DNA of 64,000 nt from Tsuneonella rigui (GCF_003958625.1 NZ_RSEL01000005.1:124001-188000), one strand, 5' to 3'. Positions 17,872-30,563 are shown, counted from the stretch's first letter. Translations and numbers: made by a program. The notes: generated from the letters alone by a model not told the origin.

Positions 17872-19519
17872 CGCGCGGCTTCCTTCGGCAGCATCACCCG
17901 CACCTGCGGCCGCTTGCCGGACCACCGCGTGGCGGCGCGGCGGGCGGCAAGGCGGGCGGCCTCGATTACGCTTTCGCGATCGCGGGCCGCGGCGCCTTTG
18001 AGCTTGCCGATCGCGTCGGCGATGTCGCCTTGTGCTTCGGTGCAGAACGCCTCGTAATCCTCGTCTAGCGGGAGGCCGATGCCCTCGACTTGCGCCCTAC
18101 CCTGCGGACCGAGCGCGACGATCACCAGCCCTTCGCGCGATATCCGCCGGCGCATGACCATCGCCTCGCCGTCGGCGGGTGAGATGATGTCGCCATCGAG
18201 CAGCAGCCGTCCGGCGCGCACTTCGGCGATCTTGCCCGGCTTGCCCGGGGCGATGCGGACCATGTCGCCGTTCTTCTGTACCACCGCGTGCGGAATGCCG
18301 CACTCGAGGCCGAGCCGCGCCTGCTCGGTCATGTGACGCATCTCACCGTGGACCGGCACGAGGATCTGCGGTCGGAGCCAGGTATAGAGCGCCTCGAGCT
18401 CCGGCCGGCCCGGATGGCCCGACACGTGGATCGCGCTCTGGCGGTCGGTCACCATCACGATGCCGCGTTCGGCCAGCAGGTTCTGCACGCGCCCGACCGC
18501 GATCTCGTTGCCGGGGATCTGCCGGCTGGAGAACAGCACGACATCGCCCGCGCTCAGTTCGATAGGGTGCTGCTTTTCGGCAATTCGCGCCAGCGCCGCG
18601 CGCGGTTCGCCTTGCCCGCCGGTGGCGACGATTAGCACTTCGCCTCGCGGCAGGCTCATGGCGGTATCGAAATCGACGACTTCCGGAAATTCGGCGAGGT
18701 AGCCGTTGTCCTGGCTGACCTCGATCATGCGATCGAGCGAGCGCCCTGCGACGCACAATCGCCGCCCAGTCGCCTGCGCCACTGCGCCCAGCGTGTGCAG
18801 CCGCGCGACGTTACTGGCGAAGGTTGTGACCAGCACGCGCCGGCCCTCCCAGCGCGCTACCTCGTCGTGGAGCGCGCGGTACACTGCGCCTTCGGAACCG
18901 CTCTCGGCGGGATTGAACACGTTGGTCGAATCGCAGACCATGGCGAGTACGCCCTCGTCCCCGATCTCGCACAGCTCTTCCTCGGTGGTCGGGTCGCCGA
19001 TGATCGGCTCCTCGTCGAGCTTCCAGTCGCCGGTGTGGAACACGCGTCCGTACGGCGTGTCGATCAGCAGCGCGTGCCCCTCGGCGATCGAGTGCGCGAG
19101 CGGAACATACGATATGTCGAACGGCCCGAGCGCGAAGCTGTCGCTGCCTTCGATCACGTTGAGCTCGATCTGGTCGACCAGGCCGGCCTCGGCGAGCTTG
19201 CGGCGCACCAGGTCAGCCGTGAACGGCGTCGCATAGAGCGGCACGCCGAGGTCCTGCGCGAAGTATGGCACCGCGCCGATATGGTCCTCGTGCGCATGAG
19301 TCAGCACCACGCCGACGAGGTAACTGGTGCGCTCCTCGATGAATTCGAGATCGGCGAACACGAGGTCGACGCCCGGATATTCGTTGCTGCCGAAGGTCAT
19401 CCCCAGGTCGACCATTAGCCACTTGCCCTGGCAGCCGTAGAGATTGACGTTCATGCCGATCTCGCCCGACCCGCCAAGGGCGAGGAACAGCAGTTCGTCC
19501 TCAGGGGTGAAATCTTTCT

Positions 19520-19523
<4 letters not shown>
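17868..19523 (-). CDS. rnj: Ribonuclease J
   Basis: The product has 551 residues, typical length. The beta-CASP metallo-beta-lactamase fold is evident from [17 protein letters not shown] at the N-terminus, the zinc motif [14 protein letters not shown] (about 75-88), [22 protein letters not shown] and SGHPGRPE. It is a 5'-3' exo- and endoribonuclease in mRNA and rRNA processing. The start is GTG at 19523, giving [12 protein letters not shown] and overlapping the coaX stop as GTGA. RNase E is also encoded in this window (51326), so both main decay nucleases are present. Confidence 0.95.
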
Positions 19524-20296
<773 letters not shown>

Positions 20297-20307
20297 GGGC
20301 GGTTCCT

Positions 20308-21018
20308 TCAACCGAGCATCACGTCGCCGGCGTGGATAGGCCGGACCGAGCCGTCTTCCAAGCGCAGCAGCAGCGAACCGTCGGGATCGAGGCCGGCGAA
20401 GGTGCCGGAGATCTTGCCGCCAGCGGGTTCGTGAACTGATAGCGGCGTGCCGACGGGGTGCGCAGCCGCGAGCCAGCGGCGCAGCAGCGGCTCCGTGCCG
20501 ACGGTACGCCAGCGTTCGAGTTCGCGGTCGAACGATTGCGCGAGGGCGTGGGCGAACGCATCGCGCGATGGCGCCGGGCCAAGGGCGGAAAGCGCTACTG
20601 TCTCGCGCCCATCGACCGGCGGCGCGGCGGCGAGGTTGACGCCGATGCCGACGATAACCGCCTCGCCTTCACGCTCCAGCAGTATGCCGGCGAACTTGGC
20701 CCGGCCCAGCAGCAGGTCGTTGGGCCACTTGAGCGACAGCGCGGCGGGCTCGGCGATCAGCGGCGCGACCGCTTCGTAGAGCGCGAGGCCCGTCATCAGC
20801 GCCAGCGTGGGCGCCGGCGGATCGTGCGGGCCCGGGCGCACCACCGTCGAGCCCATGAAGTTTCCGGTGCTGTCGAACCACTGCCGACCCTGCCGCCCGC
20901 GCCCGGCGGTCTGGCGGTCGGCGATCAGCCACGCGCCCTCACTCAGCCGCTCGCCGCCGCGCAGGGCAGCGGCGAGGTCCGCGTTGGTCGAGCCGGTTTC
21001 GGGAACGAAAGTGAGCAG
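20308..21018 (-). CDS. birA: Biotin--[acetyl-CoA carboxylase] ligase (non-ATG start)
   Basis: The product is a BPL/LplA-type ligase of about 236 residues, without the DNA-binding N-terminus of E. coli BirA. Key motifs are ETGSTNADL, the biotinyl-AMP loop [19 protein letters not shown] and GIGVNL. It attaches biotin to carboxylase carrier domains. The first ATG (20856) would delete the GRGRQGR loop, so the true start must be upstream. No ATG, GTG or TTG is available there. CTG at 21018, just after the nuoN stop, is the most plausible start, with CTG at 21027 as alternative. The start coordinate is therefore uncertain. Confidence 0.87.
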   Translation of the reverse strand: MLTFVPETGSTNADLAAALRGGERLSEGAWLIADRQTAGRGRQGRQWFDSTGNFMGSTVVRPGPHDPPAPTLALMTGLALYEAVAPLIAEPAALSLKWPNDLLLGRAKFAGILLEREGEAVIVGIGVNLAAAPPVDGRETVALSALGPAPSRDAFAHALAQSFDRELERWRTVGTEPLLRRWLAAAHPVGTPLSVHEPAGGKISGTFAGLDPDGSLLLRLEDGSVRPIHAGDVMLG

Positions 21019-21019
21019 G

Positions 21020-22483
21020 TCAGGCAGCGAGGAACAGCGCCGCGCTCGCCTTGCCGGCGAGGTTGTCGAACCAGCCGGTCAGCAGGTAGCCGAGCGGCGA
21101 GTTGAACAGCGTCGCGATCAGCAGCAGCGCCCAGTGCGCCCAGTCGCTGGCGCCCTTCACCTGGTCGGCCGGCTCGTCGAAGAACATCGTCTTGCAGACC
21201 ATCAGGTAGTAGTAGGCGCTGATCACGCTACCCACGATCGCCAGCGTCGCGAGCGCGATCATGTCGGCGTCGACTGCGGCGCGGAACACCACCAGCTTGC
21301 CCCAGAAGCCGAACAGCGGCGGGATGCCGGCGAGGCTCAGCATCATCACCAGCAGGCACCAGCCGAGCAGCGGCCGTGTGCGCGAGAGGCCAGCCATGCT
21401 GGCGATGCTCTCGATCTGGTTGCTCTCTGCATCGCGCAGCATGAGCACTGCAACGAAGCTGCCGATCGACATCATCACGTAGATCGCGAGGTACACCAGC
21501 ATCGCGCTCGCGCCCGCCTGCGTCGCGGTGGCGAGGCCGACGAGGATGAAGCCGACGTTGTTGATCGACGAATAGGCGAGCAGCCGCTTGATGTTGCTCT
21601 GCCCGATCGCACCCAGCGCGCCGACCACGATCGAGGCGAGCGCGGCGAACACCACCACCTGGCGCCAGGCATCGGCCTGGTTGCCGAACGCTTCCAGCGC
21701 GACGCGCATGGTCAGCGCGATCGCGGCGACCTTGGGCGCGGTGGAGAAGAACATCGTCACCGGCGTCGGCGCGCCTTCGTAGACGTCGGGCGTCCACATG
21801 TGGAACGGTACCGCTGAGATCTTGAACGCGAGCCCCGCGAGAACGAGGATCACCCCGAACAGCGCGCCGGTCGAGAGTTGGCCGGTGAGCGCGGCGTGGA
21901 TGCCCGCGAAGCTGGTCGTGCCGGTGAAGCCGTAGGTCAGGCTCATGCCGTAGAGCAGGATGCCGCTCGCGAGCGCACCGAGGACGAAGTACTTGAGGCC
22001 CGCTTCCGCCGAGCGGTTATCCACCCGCAGGAACGAGGCGAGCACATAGGCCGCAAGGCTGTTCATCTCGAGCCCGATGTAGAGCGTCATCAGGTCGCCG
22101 GCGGAGACCATGATGCCGGTGCCGAGCACCGCGAAGACCAGCAGCACCGGATACTCGGCGCGCATCGCGCGGAACTGCTCGAAGAAGCGCGGCGCGATCA
22201 TCAGCGCGGCAGCGCCCGAGACGTAGATCAGCAGCTTGGCGTAGGCCGCGAAGGCATCGGCGCGGAACTGGCCAAGGAACGCTTGCGTGTCGGGCCCCAT
22301 GGCCCCGCCGGACAGCGTGGGCACCGTAACAGCGGCCGCAGCCACCAGCAGTGCGACCGAGGCGATCGAAATCGCGCGGCTCGCCTTGTCGCCCAACCAC
22401 GCGGCAGCGAGCAGCAGGACCAGCCCGCCGATGCTGAGGATTTCCTCGGGCAGGATCAGGCGCAGGGATTGGGCGAATTCCAT
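21020..22483 (-). CDS. nuoN: NADH-quinone oxidoreductase subunit N
   Basis: The product has 487 residues with about 14 membrane helices. It is the antiporter-like subunit of complex I, with LKYFVLGALASGILLYG, KISAVPFHMWTPDVYEGAPTP and the KRLLAYSSINNVGFILVG segment. It is one of three proton-pumping modules in the membrane arm. The ATG shares one base with the nuoM TAA (TAATG). It is the last nuo gene, followed directly by birA. Confidence 0.97.
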   Translation of the reverse strand: MEFAQSLRLILPEEILSIGGLVLLLAAAWLGDKASRAISIASVALLVAAAAVTVPTLSGGAMGPDTQAFLGQFRADAFAAYAKLLIYVSGAAALMIAPRFFEQFRAMRAEYPVLLVFAVLGTGIMVSAGDLMTLYIGLEMNSLAAYVLASFLRVDNRSAEAGLKYFVLGALASGILLYGMSLTYGFTGTTSFAGIHAALTGQLSTGALFGVILVLAGLAFKISAVPFHMWTPDVYEGAPTPVTMFFSTAPKVAAIALTMRVALEAFGNQADAWRQVVVFAALASIVVGALGAIGQSNIKRLLAYSSINNVGFILVGLATATQAGASAMLVYLAIYVMMSIGSFVAVLMLRDAESNQIESIASMAGLSRTRPLLGWCLLVMMLSLAGIPPLFGFWGKLVVFRAAVDADMIALATLAIVGSVISAYYYLMVCKTMFFDEPADQVKGASDWAHWALLLIATLFNSPLGYLLTGWFDNLAGKASAALFLAA

Positions 22484-24045
22484 TAGTGGCCCTCCCCTTC
22501 ACCGGCAGTTTCATGATGCGGCATCGCGTTGGCAGCGTGCGTGCGCACCTGCTCCTTGCGGGCGGGCGCGAGCTTGCTGTCACCGGCGGGTTTGGCCGCC
22601 GAGAGGCGCGCGTCGAGGGCGGCGATGTCCTTCCGCATGGGGGCGAGGAAGCTTTCGGGATAGACGCCCATCCACAGCACGGCCGCGGCGATCGGGCCGA
22701 GCATCAGCCACTCGCGGGCGTTGAGATCGGGCATCGCGGCCGCATCGGCGTTCTTCTGCACGCCGAACGCCACGCGCCAATAGAGATAGAGCATGTAAGC
22801 CGCGCCCAGGATGATGCCGGTGGTGCAGACGAGGGTTACCCAGGTCGAAACCTGATAGATTCCCGCCAGCGCCAAAAATTCGCCGACGAAGTTGCTGGTG
22901 CCCGGCAGGCCGACGCTCGCCATGGTGAACAGCAGGAACAGCGTCGCATAGCGCGGCATGTTGATGCTGAGCCCGCCGTAGCGGTCGATCTCGCGGGTAT
23001 GCAGCCGGTCGTAGATCACGCCCACACACAGGAACAGCGCGCCCGAGACGAGGCCGTGGCCGAGCATGACCATCATGCCGCCCTCAATCCCCTGCACGTT
23101 GAAGGCAAACAGTCCGATGGTGACGATCGCCATGTGCGCGACCGAGGAATAGGCGATCAGCTTCTTCATGTCGTGCTGCACCAGCGCGATCAGCGAGGTG
23201 ACGACCACCGCGATCATGCTCAGCGCGAAGATCAGCCACGCAAGCTGCGCGCTTGCTTCGGGAAACATTGGCAGGCTGAAACGGATGAAGCCGTAGCCGC
23301 CCATCTTGAGCAGCACCCCCGCCAGGATCACCGAGCCCGCGGTCGGCGCCTGCACGTGCGCGTCGGGCAGCCAGGTGTGCACCGGCCACATCGGCATCTT
23401 CACCGCGAAGCTCGCGAAAAAGGCCAGGAACAGCCACGTCTGCGCCTGCACCGGGAAATCGTACTGCATCAGCGTCGGGATGTCGGTCGTGCCCGCCTCG
23501 CGGATCATCCACAGCATCGCGACCAGCATCACCACCGAGCCGAGCAGGGTGTAGAGGAAGAACTTGTAGCTGGCGTAGATGCGGTCCGCCCCGCCCCAGA
23601 TGCCGATGATCAGGTACATCGGTATGAGGCCGGCCTCGAAGAAGATGTAGAACAGCAGCAGGTCCTGCGCGGCGAACACGCCGATCATCAGCAGTTCCAT
23701 GAACAGGAACGCCGCCATGTATTCGCCGACGCGCTTCTCGATGCTCTCCCAGCTCGCGAGGATGCAGATCGGCATCAGGAACACGCTGAGCACGATCAGC
23801 AGCAGCGCGATCCCGTCGATGCCGAGCGCATACTGGAAGCCCGCGAACAGCGCGGCGCGCTCGGTGAACTGCCACTGCGCGCCGCCGATGTCGTAGTTCG
23901 CCCACAGCACGATGCCGAGCGCGAGGTCGATCAACGTAGCGACCAGCGCGACCATGCGCGCCGCCTTCGCCTCGAGGAAAAAGCAGGCCAGCCCGCCGAC
24001 CAGCGGGACGAGCAGCATCAGCGAAAGAATGGGCACGCCCCCCAT
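22483..24045 (-). CDS. nuoM: NADH-quinone oxidoreductase subunit M
   Basis: The product is a 520-residue antiporter-like membrane subunit of complex I. Conserved pieces are YIFFEAGLIPMYLIIGIWGG, KMPMWPVHTWLPDAHVQAPTAGSV and KKLIAYSSVAHM. The start ATG 24045 overlaps the nuoL stop by one base (TGATG-like arrangement); an in-frame start 16 codons earlier would lie inside nuoL. The His/Glu-rich C-terminal end HHETAGEGEGH follows a soluble tail of about 45 residues. Confidence 0.97.
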   Translation of the reverse strand: MGGVPILSLMLLVPLVGGLACFFLEAKAARMVALVATLIDLALGIVLWANYDIGGAQWQFTERAALFAGFQYALGIDGIALLLIVLSVFLMPICILASWESIEKRVGEYMAAFLFMELLMIGVFAAQDLLLFYIFFEAGLIPMYLIIGIWGGADRIYASYKFFLYTLLGSVVMLVAMLWMIREAGTTDIPTLMQYDFPVQAQTWLFLAFFASFAVKMPMWPVHTWLPDAHVQAPTAGSVILAGVLLKMGGYGFIRFSLPMFPEASAQLAWLIFALSMIAVVVTSLIALVQHDMKKLIAYSSVAHMAIVTIGLFAFNVQGIEGGMMVMLGHGLVSGALFLCVGVIYDRLHTREIDRYGGLSINMPRYATLFLLFTMASVGLPGTSNFVGEFLALAGIYQVSTWVTLVCTTGIILGAAYMLYLYWRVAFGVQKNADAAAMPDLNAREWLMLGPIAAAVLWMGVYPESFLAPMRKDIAALDARLSAAKPAGDSKLAPARKEQVRTHAANAMPHHETAGEGEGH

Positions 24046-26108
24046 CAGAACAGCACCCAGGTAATCGCGCCGACGACGCCGACCAGCATCCACAGCGCGT
24101 AAGTGGTGAGATAGCCCGACTGCACGCGGGTGTTGCCGACGCTGCCCAGCGCCACGACGCGCGCGGCACCATCAGGGCCGAAGCGATCGATGATGCCTTG
24201 GTCGCCGACCTTCCAGAACTTACGGCCGAGCCAGAACGCCGGCCGCACGAACAGGAAGTGGTAGAGCTCGTCGAAATACCACTTGTTGAACAGGAACGAA
24301 TAGACCGGGCCGAGCTGCCTGGCCGCACGTTCGGGCATGCCGGTGTCGCGGATGTAGCCGAGCCAGGCAATGCCGAAGCCGATCAGCATGACCACGGTCG
24401 CGGTGAGCTTCACCCACAGCGGCACCGCGTGCATCGCGTGCATCAGGTTTTCGTTGAAGAAGATCGCGCCCTTCCAGAACCCTTCGGAATTCAGGAACTG
24501 CGGGTTGAACAAATAACCCGCGAACACCGCGCCCAGGCTCAGCACGCCGAGCGGGATGAGCATGGTCAGCGGGCTCTCGTGCGGGTGATAGCCCGCGGTG
24601 CCATCGCCGTGATCGGAATGCGGCACATGGTGCGCGACATCGTGGCCGGCGTCTTCCTGCGCGGGCGGGTTGTCATGCTCGCTATCGGCATGGCCGTGCG
24701 CGTCGTGCACCGCATGCTGAATGTGCTCGCTCTCGGCCCAGCGCGGCTTGCCGAAGAAGGTCAGGAAGATGAGCCGCCAGCTATAGAAGCTGGTCAGCAG
24801 CGCCGCGAACGCGCCGAGCCAGAAAGCGAAGTGGGAGATTTCGGTCCCGCGCGCCCACGATACTTCGAGGATCGCATCCTTCGAGTGATAGCCGGCGAAC
24901 CCGCCGACCTCGTAGATGCCGACACCGGTGATCGCCAGCGTGCCCGCCATCATCGCCCAGAAGGTGAGCGGGATTCTCTTACGCAGTCCGCCGTAGTACC
25001 GCATGTCCTGCTCGTGGTGCATCGCGTGGATCACGCTGCCCGCGCCCAGGAACAGCAGCGCCTTGAAGAAGGCGTGCGTGAACAGGTGGAACATCGCCGC
25101 GTTGTACGCGCCGACGCCCGCGGCGAAGAACATGTAGCCAAGCTGCGAGCAGGTCGAATAGGCGATCACCCGCTTGATGTCCCACTGGGTCGTGCCCACG
25201 GTCGCCGCGAACAGGCAGGTTGCCGCGCCGATGAAGGTCACGAACATCAGCGCGATCGGGGCGGTCTCGAACATCGGCGACAGGCGGCAAACCATGAACA
25301 CACCGGCGGTCACCATCGTCGCGGCGTGGATCAGCGCCGAGACCGGGGTCGGGCCTTCCATCGCGTCGGGCAGCCAGGTGTGGAGTCCGAGCTGGGCCGA
25401 CTTGCCCATCGCGCCGATGAACAGGAGGATGCAGAGTACATCCATCGTGTCGACGCGGTAGCCGAGGAAGCCGATCGTGCTCCCTGCCATCCCCGGCGCG
25501 GCGGCGAGGATCTCGGGGATCGATACGGTGCCGAACACCAAGTAGGTGCCGAAGATGCCGAGCATGAAGCCGAGGTCGCCTACCCGGTTGACCACGAAGG
25601 CCTTGATCGCCGCCTTGTTGGCGCTCGGCTTGCGGAACCAGAACCCGATCAGCAGGTAGCTGGCGAGGCCGACGCCTTCCCAGCCGAAGAACATCTGCAC
25701 CAGGTTGTCCGCCGTCACCAGCATCAGCATCGCGAAGGTGAACAGGCTGAGATAGGCGAAGAACCGCGGCTGATCCGGGTCCTCGTCCATGTAGCCCCAG
25801 CTGTAGAGGTGCACGAGAGCGGAGACAGTCGTGATTACCACCAGCATCACCGCGGTCAGCGTGTCGACCCGCAGCGCCCAGTCGAAGCTCAGGCTACCGG
25901 ACTGCACCCACTGCAGCACCGGCACGACGGTTGGGGTGTAGCTCTCCCCCAAGAACCCGAGGAAGATCGGCCAGCTCAGCGCGCACGACAGGAACAGCGC
26001 GCCGGTGGTGATCGATTTCACCACGGTGCTGCCGAGCGCCTTGTTTCCCAGCCCGCCGATGATGGCGGCGGCCAGCGGCGCGAAAACGATGATGAGGATC
26101 GGATGCAA
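24045..26108 (-). CDS. nuoL: NADH-quinone oxidoreductase subunit L
   Basis: The product has 687 residues and is the largest antiporter-like subunit, at the distal end of the membrane arm. Motifs include [65 protein letters not shown] and [15 protein letters not shown]. The C-terminal region with the long lateral helix is present. A His/Asp-rich cytoplasmic loop (about residues 455-500, with several DHGDG/HAHGHAD-like stretches) could bind metal. It starts six bases after nuoK. Confidence 0.97.
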   Translation of the reverse strand: MHPILIIVFAPLAAAIIGGLGNKALGSTVVKSITTGALFLSCALSWPIFLGFLGESYTPTVVPVLQWVQSGSLSFDWALRVDTLTAVMLVVITTVSALVHLYSWGYMDEDPDQPRFFAYLSLFTFAMLMLVTADNLVQMFFGWEGVGLASYLLIGFWFRKPSANKAAIKAFVVNRVGDLGFMLGIFGTYLVFGTVSIPEILAAAPGMAGSTIGFLGYRVDTMDVLCILLFIGAMGKSAQLGLHTWLPDAMEGPTPVSALIHAATMVTAGVFMVCRLSPMFETAPIALMFVTFIGAATCLFAATVGTTQWDIKRVIAYSTCSQLGYMFFAAGVGAYNAAMFHLFTHAFFKALLFLGAGSVIHAMHHEQDMRYYGGLRKRIPLTFWAMMAGTLAITGVGIYEVGGFAGYHSKDAILEVSWARGTEISHFAFWLGAFAALLTSFYSWRLIFLTFFGKPRWAESEHIQHAVHDAHGHADSEHDNPPAQEDAGHDVAHHVPHSDHGDGTAGYHPHESPLTMLIPLGVLSLGAVFAGYLFNPQFLNSEGFWKGAIFFNENLMHAMHAVPLWVKLTATVVMLIGFGIAWLGYIRDTGMPERAARQLGPVYSFLFNKWYFDELYHFLFVRPAFWLGRKFWKVGDQGIIDRFGPDGAARVVALGSVGNTRVQSGYLTTYALWMLVGVVGAITWVLF

Positions 26109-26114
26109 GGGTGC

Positions 26115-26420
26115 TTATCCCTTCAGCCGGTCGACGCTGTCGACCGCGATGGTGCCGCGGCCGCGGAAGTAGATGACGAGAATGGCGAGCCCGATCGCCG
26201 CTTCGCCGGCGGCGACGGTCAGCACGAACATCGCGAAGATCTGCCCAGTCAGGTCGTGCAGGAAGCTGCTGAACGCGACCAGGTTGATGTTAACCGCCAA
26301 CAGGATCAGTTCGATCGCCATCAGGATGACGATCACGTTCTTCCGGTTAAGGAAGATGCCCAGCACGCCGAGTACGAACAGGACCGTGCCGACGACGATA
26401 TAGTGTTCCAGGCCGATCAC
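26115..26420 (-). CDS. nuoK: NADH-quinone oxidoreductase subunit K
   Basis: The product has 101 residues in three helices, with the family core [30 protein letters not shown] and [15 protein letters not shown]. The two conserved membrane glutamates of NuoK lie in MAIELIL and AAGEAAIGL. It overlaps nuoJ by four bases (ATGA). Confidence 0.97.
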   Translation of the reverse strand: MIGLEHYIVVGTVLFVLGVLGIFLNRKNVIVILMAIELILLAVNINLVAFSSFLHDLTGQIFAMFVLTVAAGEAAIGLAILVIYFRGRGTIAVDSVDRLKG

Positions 26421-27034
26421 AGCTGCACCCCTTCGCCGATCTCCGGCCGCATGTTGACGGTCGCGTCCTGCGGCCGGCGGCGGTTCTGCTTGCTAATGTT
26501 CTGCGGTCGGGTGTCCTTGCGGTCGCGGTGCGTCAGCACGATTGCGCCGACCATTGCCACCAGCAGGATGATTCCGGCGCTTTCGAACAGGAACAGGTAT
26601 TTGCCGTAGAGGACCTGCCCTATCGCCGCGATGTTGCTCGCTGCCATCGGGGCTGCTTCGGTTGCGCCGGCGGGGGCGAGGTCGATCGAGCCGGCGCGCC
26701 AAGCGCCGATGCCGAATACCAGCTCCGCCAGCAGGACCAGGGCGATCAACATGCCGAGTGGGAAGTTGCGCACAAATCCGGCGCGCAGCTCGGCGAAGTC
26801 GATATCGAGCATCATCACCACGAACAGGAACAGCACCGCGACCGCGCCGACGTAGACGATCACCAGCAGCATCGCGATGAACTCGGCGCCCGCGAGCACC
26901 ATCAGCCCCGCCGCGTTGAAGAACGCCAGGATCAGCCACAGCACCGAATGCACCGGGTTGCGCGACATGATCACCAGCACCGCCGAAAGGATCGCGAGCG
27001 TGGCGAACAGATAGAAGGCGAGGACCTGGATCAT
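26417..27034 (-). CDS. nuoJ: NADH-quinone oxidoreductase subunit J
   Basis: The product has 205 residues in five membrane helices, followed by a basic tail with [19 protein letters not shown]. Conserved parts are [19 protein letters not shown] and [26 protein letters not shown]. It is part of the E-channel region of complex I. It begins 15 bases after the nuoI stop. Confidence 0.96.
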   Translation of the reverse strand: MIQVLAFYLFATLAILSAVLVIMSRNPVHSVLWLILAFFNAAGLMVLAGAEFIAMLLVIVYVGAVAVLFLFVVMMLDIDFAELRAGFVRNFPLGMLIALVLLAELVFGIGAWRAGSIDLAPAGATEAAPMAASNIAAIGQVLYGKYLFLFESAGIILLVAMVGAIVLTHRDRKDTRPQNISKQNRRRPQDATVNMRPEIGEGVQL

Positions 27035-27049
27035 CGTTGCGCGCGGCCC

Positions 27050-27535
27050 CTAACGGTAGGGCGCATCGGCTTCAAGGTTCGCGGCCAGCGCCCGCTCCCA
27101 CTTGTCCCCGTTGGCCAGCAGTTTAGCCTTGTCGTAGAGCAGCTCTTCGCGCGTTTCGGTCGCGTATTCGAAGTTCGGCCCCTCGACGATCGCATCGACC
27201 GGGCAGGCTTCCTGGCAGAAGCCGCAGAAGATGCACTTGGTCATGTCGATGTCATAGCGCGTGGTGCGGCGGCTGCCGTCCTCGCGCGGTTCGCTCTCGA
27301 TGGTGATCGCCTGCGCCGGGCACACCGCCTCGCACAGCTTGCACGCGATGCAACGCTCCTCGCCGTTGGGATAGCGGCGCAGCGCATGCTCGCCGCGGAA
27401 GCGCGGGCTCAGCGGGTTCTTCTCGAACGGGTAGTTGATCGTCGCCTTGGGCTTGAAGAAGTACTTCAGCGTGAGGGCGTGCGCCTTCACGAACTCCCAC
27501 AGGGTGAACGACTTGATGAGGTGAGCGATGCTCAT
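27050..27535 (-). CDS. nuoI: NADH-quinone oxidoreductase subunit I (2x[4Fe-4S])
   Basis: The product has 161 residues. It has two ferredoxin motifs, Cys62/65/68/72 in [12 protein letters not shown] and Cys101/104/107/111 in [12 protein letters not shown], which ligate clusters N6a and N6b in the peripheral arm. The start ATG 27535 overlaps the nuoH stop by four bases. The amphipathic N-terminus and [20 protein letters not shown] are typical. Confidence 0.97.
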   Translation of the reverse strand: MSIAHLIKSFTLWEFVKAHALTLKYFFKPKATINYPFEKNPLSPRFRGEHALRRYPNGEERCIACKLCEAVCPAQAITIESEPREDGSRRTTRYDIDMTKCIFCGFCQEACPVDAIVEGPNFEYATETREELLYDKAKLLANGDKWERALAANLEADAPYR

Positions 27536-28575
27536 CCGTACCTCGTGAACATCAGCCAGCCCGAAACGAGCACCACGAACAGGAGCGACAGCGGCAGGAA
27601 CACCTTCCAGCCGAGCCGCATCAGCTGGTCGTAGCGGTACCGCGGCACGGTCGCCTTCACCCAGCTGAAGATGAAGAAGAAGAATAGAATCTTGAGGCAG
27701 AGCCAGACGAAGCCTGGAATCCAGTAGAGGAACTCGATCTCGAGCGGCGGCAGCCACCCGCCCCAGAACAGCGTCGCATTGAGCGCGCACATCAGGAGGA
27801 CGTTGGCGTACTCGCCGAGCCAGTAGAGCGCGAAGCTCATGCTCGAATATTCGGTCTGGTAGCCGGCAACGAGCTCGCTTTCCGCCTCGGTCAGGTCGAA
27901 CGGCGCGCGCGCGGTTTCGGCCATGCTGCTGATCAGGAACATGACCCACATCGGGAACAGCAGCAGGTTGAACCAGAACCCGTTGACAATGCCGAGGCCT
28001 GCACCCCGCTGCGCCTCGACGATCGCGTTGAGATTGAAGCTGCCCGCCCACAGCACGACGCAGATCAGGATGAAGCCGATCGAGACTTCGTAGCTGATCA
28101 TCTGCGCCGCGGCGCGCATCGCGGAGAAGAACGGGTACTTCGAGTTACTCGCCCAGCCCGCGATCACCACTCCGTAAACGCCGAGCGAGCTGATCGCGAG
28201 GACGTAGAGCAGGCCGACGTTGATGTCCGCCAGCACCGCGCCCGAATTGAACGGGATCACCGCCCACGCCATCAGCGCGACGGTGAAGGTGATGATCGGC
28301 GCGATCAGGAACAGGCCCTTGTTCGCGGCCGAGGGGATGATGGTCTCCTGCAGGAACACCTTCAGCCCATCGGCGAAGCTCTGCAGCAGGCCGAACGGCC
28401 CGACCACGTTGGGCCCGCGCCGCAGCGCCATCGCCGCCCAGATCTTGCGGTCGGCATAGATGATCATCGCGACGGCCAGCATCAGCGGCAGCGCGATGAG
28501 CAGGATGCCCGCGATGGTCGCGACGAACCACGCCCAGTCGTAGGTCATGCCCCAGTTAACGAAGGTCTGCGTCAT
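27532..28575 (-). CDS. nuoH: NADH-quinone oxidoreductase subunit H
   Basis: The product has 347 residues with eight predicted helices. Typical segments are [59 protein letters not shown] and [24 protein letters not shown], the last lining the quinone-binding cavity. It links the peripheral and membrane arms of complex I. The start overlaps the nuoG stop by four bases. Confidence 0.97.
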   Translation of the reverse strand: MTQTFVNWGMTYDWAWFVATIAGILLIALPLMLAVAMIIYADRKIWAAMALRRGPNVVGPFGLLQSFADGLKVFLQETIIPSAANKGLFLIAPIITFTVALMAWAVIPFNSGAVLADINVGLLYVLAISSLGVYGVVIAGWASNSKYPFFSAMRAAAQMISYEVSIGFILICVVLWAGSFNLNAIVEAQRGAGLGIVNGFWFNLLLFPMWVMFLISSMAETARAPFDLTEAESELVAGYQTEYSSMSFALYWLGEYANVLLMCALNATLFWGGWLPPLEIEFLYWIPGFVWLCLKILFFFFIFSWVKATVPRYRYDQLMRLGWKVFLPLSLLFVVLVSGWLMFTRYG

Positions 28576-30563
28576 TCCGCCGCCTCCGCGAGGTCTTCGC
28601 CGTGGAGCAGTTCGGCCGAGCAGCGCTGCATCACCACGCTGGCGCGGGCGATCGGATTGGTGAGATAGAAGTCCTGGATCGGGTAGCGGATCGCGCCCTT
28701 GGCTTTGGTCTTTCCGGCCTTGGGCAGTTTGCCATAGCTCGCCAGCCCCTCGACCCCCAGCGCCGGGACTTCCGAGATCATCTTCGCCTGCAGTTCGGCG
28801 AGGCTGTCGAACCCGACTCTCACCCCGAATGCATCGGCCAGAGCGCGCAGGATCGTCCAGTCCTCGCGCGCATCGCCGGGGGCGAACACGGCCTTTTCGG
28901 CGAACTGCACCCGGCCCTCGGTGTTGACGTAGGTGCCGTCCTTCTCGCTGTAGGCGGCCGCCGGCAGGATGATGTCGGCCGCATGCGCGCCCTTGTCGCC
29001 GTGGTGGCCGATATAAACCTTGAGGCTGCCGGCGAACTGCGACCAGTCGACCTCATCCGCGCCGAGCGCGAGCACGACCTTGGGCTCGGCGCGCGCGATG
29101 TCGGCGATGCCGCCCTTTTGCGCAAAGCCGAGCATCAGCCCGCCCATCCGGCTCGCTGCCATGTGGAGCACGTTGAACCCGTTCCACCCGTCGCGCTGAA
29201 CGTCGAGCGCGAGAGCTGCGTCGAGCACACCGGCCGCCAGCCCTGCCCCGCCCACGATCACCGCCGGCCGTTCGGCTTTGGCGAGCGCTTCGGTCACATG
29301 GCCCGGCAGCTCGTGCACCACCGCGGCATCGTCGCCGAGGAACTCGGCCGGGAAAGTCGTCTCCCAGTGCGGCCCGACCACGAACACCTTGGCGCCGCGC
29401 TTGACCGCCTTGCGCAGCCGCACGTTGACCAGCGGCGCTTCCCAGCGAACGTGACTACCGACGATCAGGATCGCATCGGCGGTCTCGATCCCCGCGAGGG
29501 TCGAGTTGAAATTCACCGCCGCGAGGTTGCCGGTCGGGTAGCTCATCCCGGTCTGCCGGCCTTCGAGCAGGGTCGAGCCCATCGCGCCCAGCAGCGTCTT
29601 GGCCGCGAACATCGTCTCGCAATCGACCACATCGCCCGCGATCGCGGCGATGCTGGCCCCGGGCTTGGCGCGCTTGATCGCGGCGAAGGCGTCGAGCCAA
29701 GTCGCCGCCTGCAGCTTGCCTCCCTTCCTGATCCACACCTTGTCGAGCCGCCGGCGGGTCAGCCCGTCGACCATGTAGCGGCCCTTGTCGCTCAGCCACT
29801 CCTCGTTCACGTCGTCGTTGATCCGCGGAAGCGCGCGCAGTACTTCGCGCCCGCGGCTGTCGAGGCGGATATTGGCCCCGACGGCGTCGGAAACGTCGAT
29901 CGACAGTGTCTTCTTGAGTTCCCACGGCCGCGCCTCGAACGCGTAGGGCCGCGAGGTCAGCGCGCCGACCGGGCACAGGTCGATCACGTTCGCCGACAGC
30001 TCGTGCGCAGCGGCCTTTTCCAGATAGGTCGTGATCTGCATCGACTCGCCGCGATAGAGCGCGCCGATCTCGTCCACCCCGGCGATCTCTTCCGAGAATC
30101 GCACGCAGCGGGTGCAGTGGATGCAGCGGGTCATGACCGTCTTGATCAGCGGTCCCATGTACTTCTCGGTCACCGCGCGCTTGTTCTCGTAATAGCGCGT
30201 GCCGCCGCGGCCGTAGGCGACCGACTGGTCCTGCAGGTCGCACTCGCCGCCCTGATCGCAGATCGGGCAGTCGAGCGGGTGATTGATGAGGAGGAACTCC
30301 ATCACCCCCTCGCGCGCCAGCTTGACCATCTGGCTGTCGGTGCGGATTTCCTGCCCCTCGGCGGCCGGCAGCGCGCAGCTCGCCTGCGGCTTGGGCGGTC
30401 CGGGCTTCACCTCGACCAGGCACATCCGGCAGTTGCCAGCAATGCTCAGCCGCTCGTGGTAACAGAAGCGCGGGATCTCCTTGCCGGCAAGCTCGCACGC
30501 TTGCAGCACGGTCGCCCCATCCGGGACCTCGATCTGCTCGCCGTCAATGGTAACTTTGGGCAT
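28572..30563 (-). CDS. nuoG: NADH-quinone oxidoreductase subunit G
   Basis: The product has 663 residues. N-terminal ligands are complete for three clusters: Cys34/45/48/63 ([2Fe-2S] N1b), His95 with Cys99/102/108 (N5) and Cys147/150/153 with Cys197 (N4). A molybdopterin-oxidoreductase-like domain without cofactor ligands follows. The extra N7 cluster of E. coli-type NuoG is not seen. The length fits the alphaproteobacterial/mitochondrial 75-kDa type. The ATG is adjacent to the stop of an inserted exported-protein gene. Confidence 0.97.
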   Translation of the reverse strand: MPKVTIDGEQIEVPDGATVLQACELAGKEIPRFCYHERLSIAGNCRMCLVEVKPGPPKPQASCALPAAEGQEIRTDSQMVKLAREGVMEFLLINHPLDCPICDQGGECDLQDQSVAYGRGGTRYYENKRAVTEKYMGPLIKTVMTRCIHCTRCVRFSEEIAGVDEIGALYRGESMQITTYLEKAAAHELSANVIDLCPVGALTSRPYAFEARPWELKKTLSIDVSDAVGANIRLDSRGREVLRALPRINDDVNEEWLSDKGRYMVDGLTRRRLDKVWIRKGGKLQAATWLDAFAAIKRAKPGASIAAIAGDVVDCETMFAAKTLLGAMGSTLLEGRQTGMSYPTGNLAAVNFNSTLAGIETADAILIVGSHVRWEAPLVNVRLRKAVKRGAKVFVVGPHWETTFPAEFLGDDAAVVHELPGHVTEALAKAERPAVIVGGAGLAAGVLDAALALDVQRDGWNGFNVLHMAASRMGGLMLGFAQKGGIADIARAEPKVVLALGADEVDWSQFAGSLKVYIGHHGDKGAHAADIILPAAAYSEKDGTYVNTEGRVQFAEKAVFAPGDAREDWTILRALADAFGVRVGFDSLAELQAKMISEVPALGVEGLASYGKLPKAGKTKAKGAIRYPIQDFYLTNPIARASVVMQRCSAELLHGEDLAEAAE

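Noticed and set aside
22486-26609. Very long plus-strand open frames (over 500 and 800 codons) opposite nuoK-nuoN
   Set aside because: They are antisense shadows of high-GC coding DNA. Their translations are low-complexity His/Arg/Asp/Glu mixtures with no family resemblance, while the minus strand encodes unmistakable complex I subunits.
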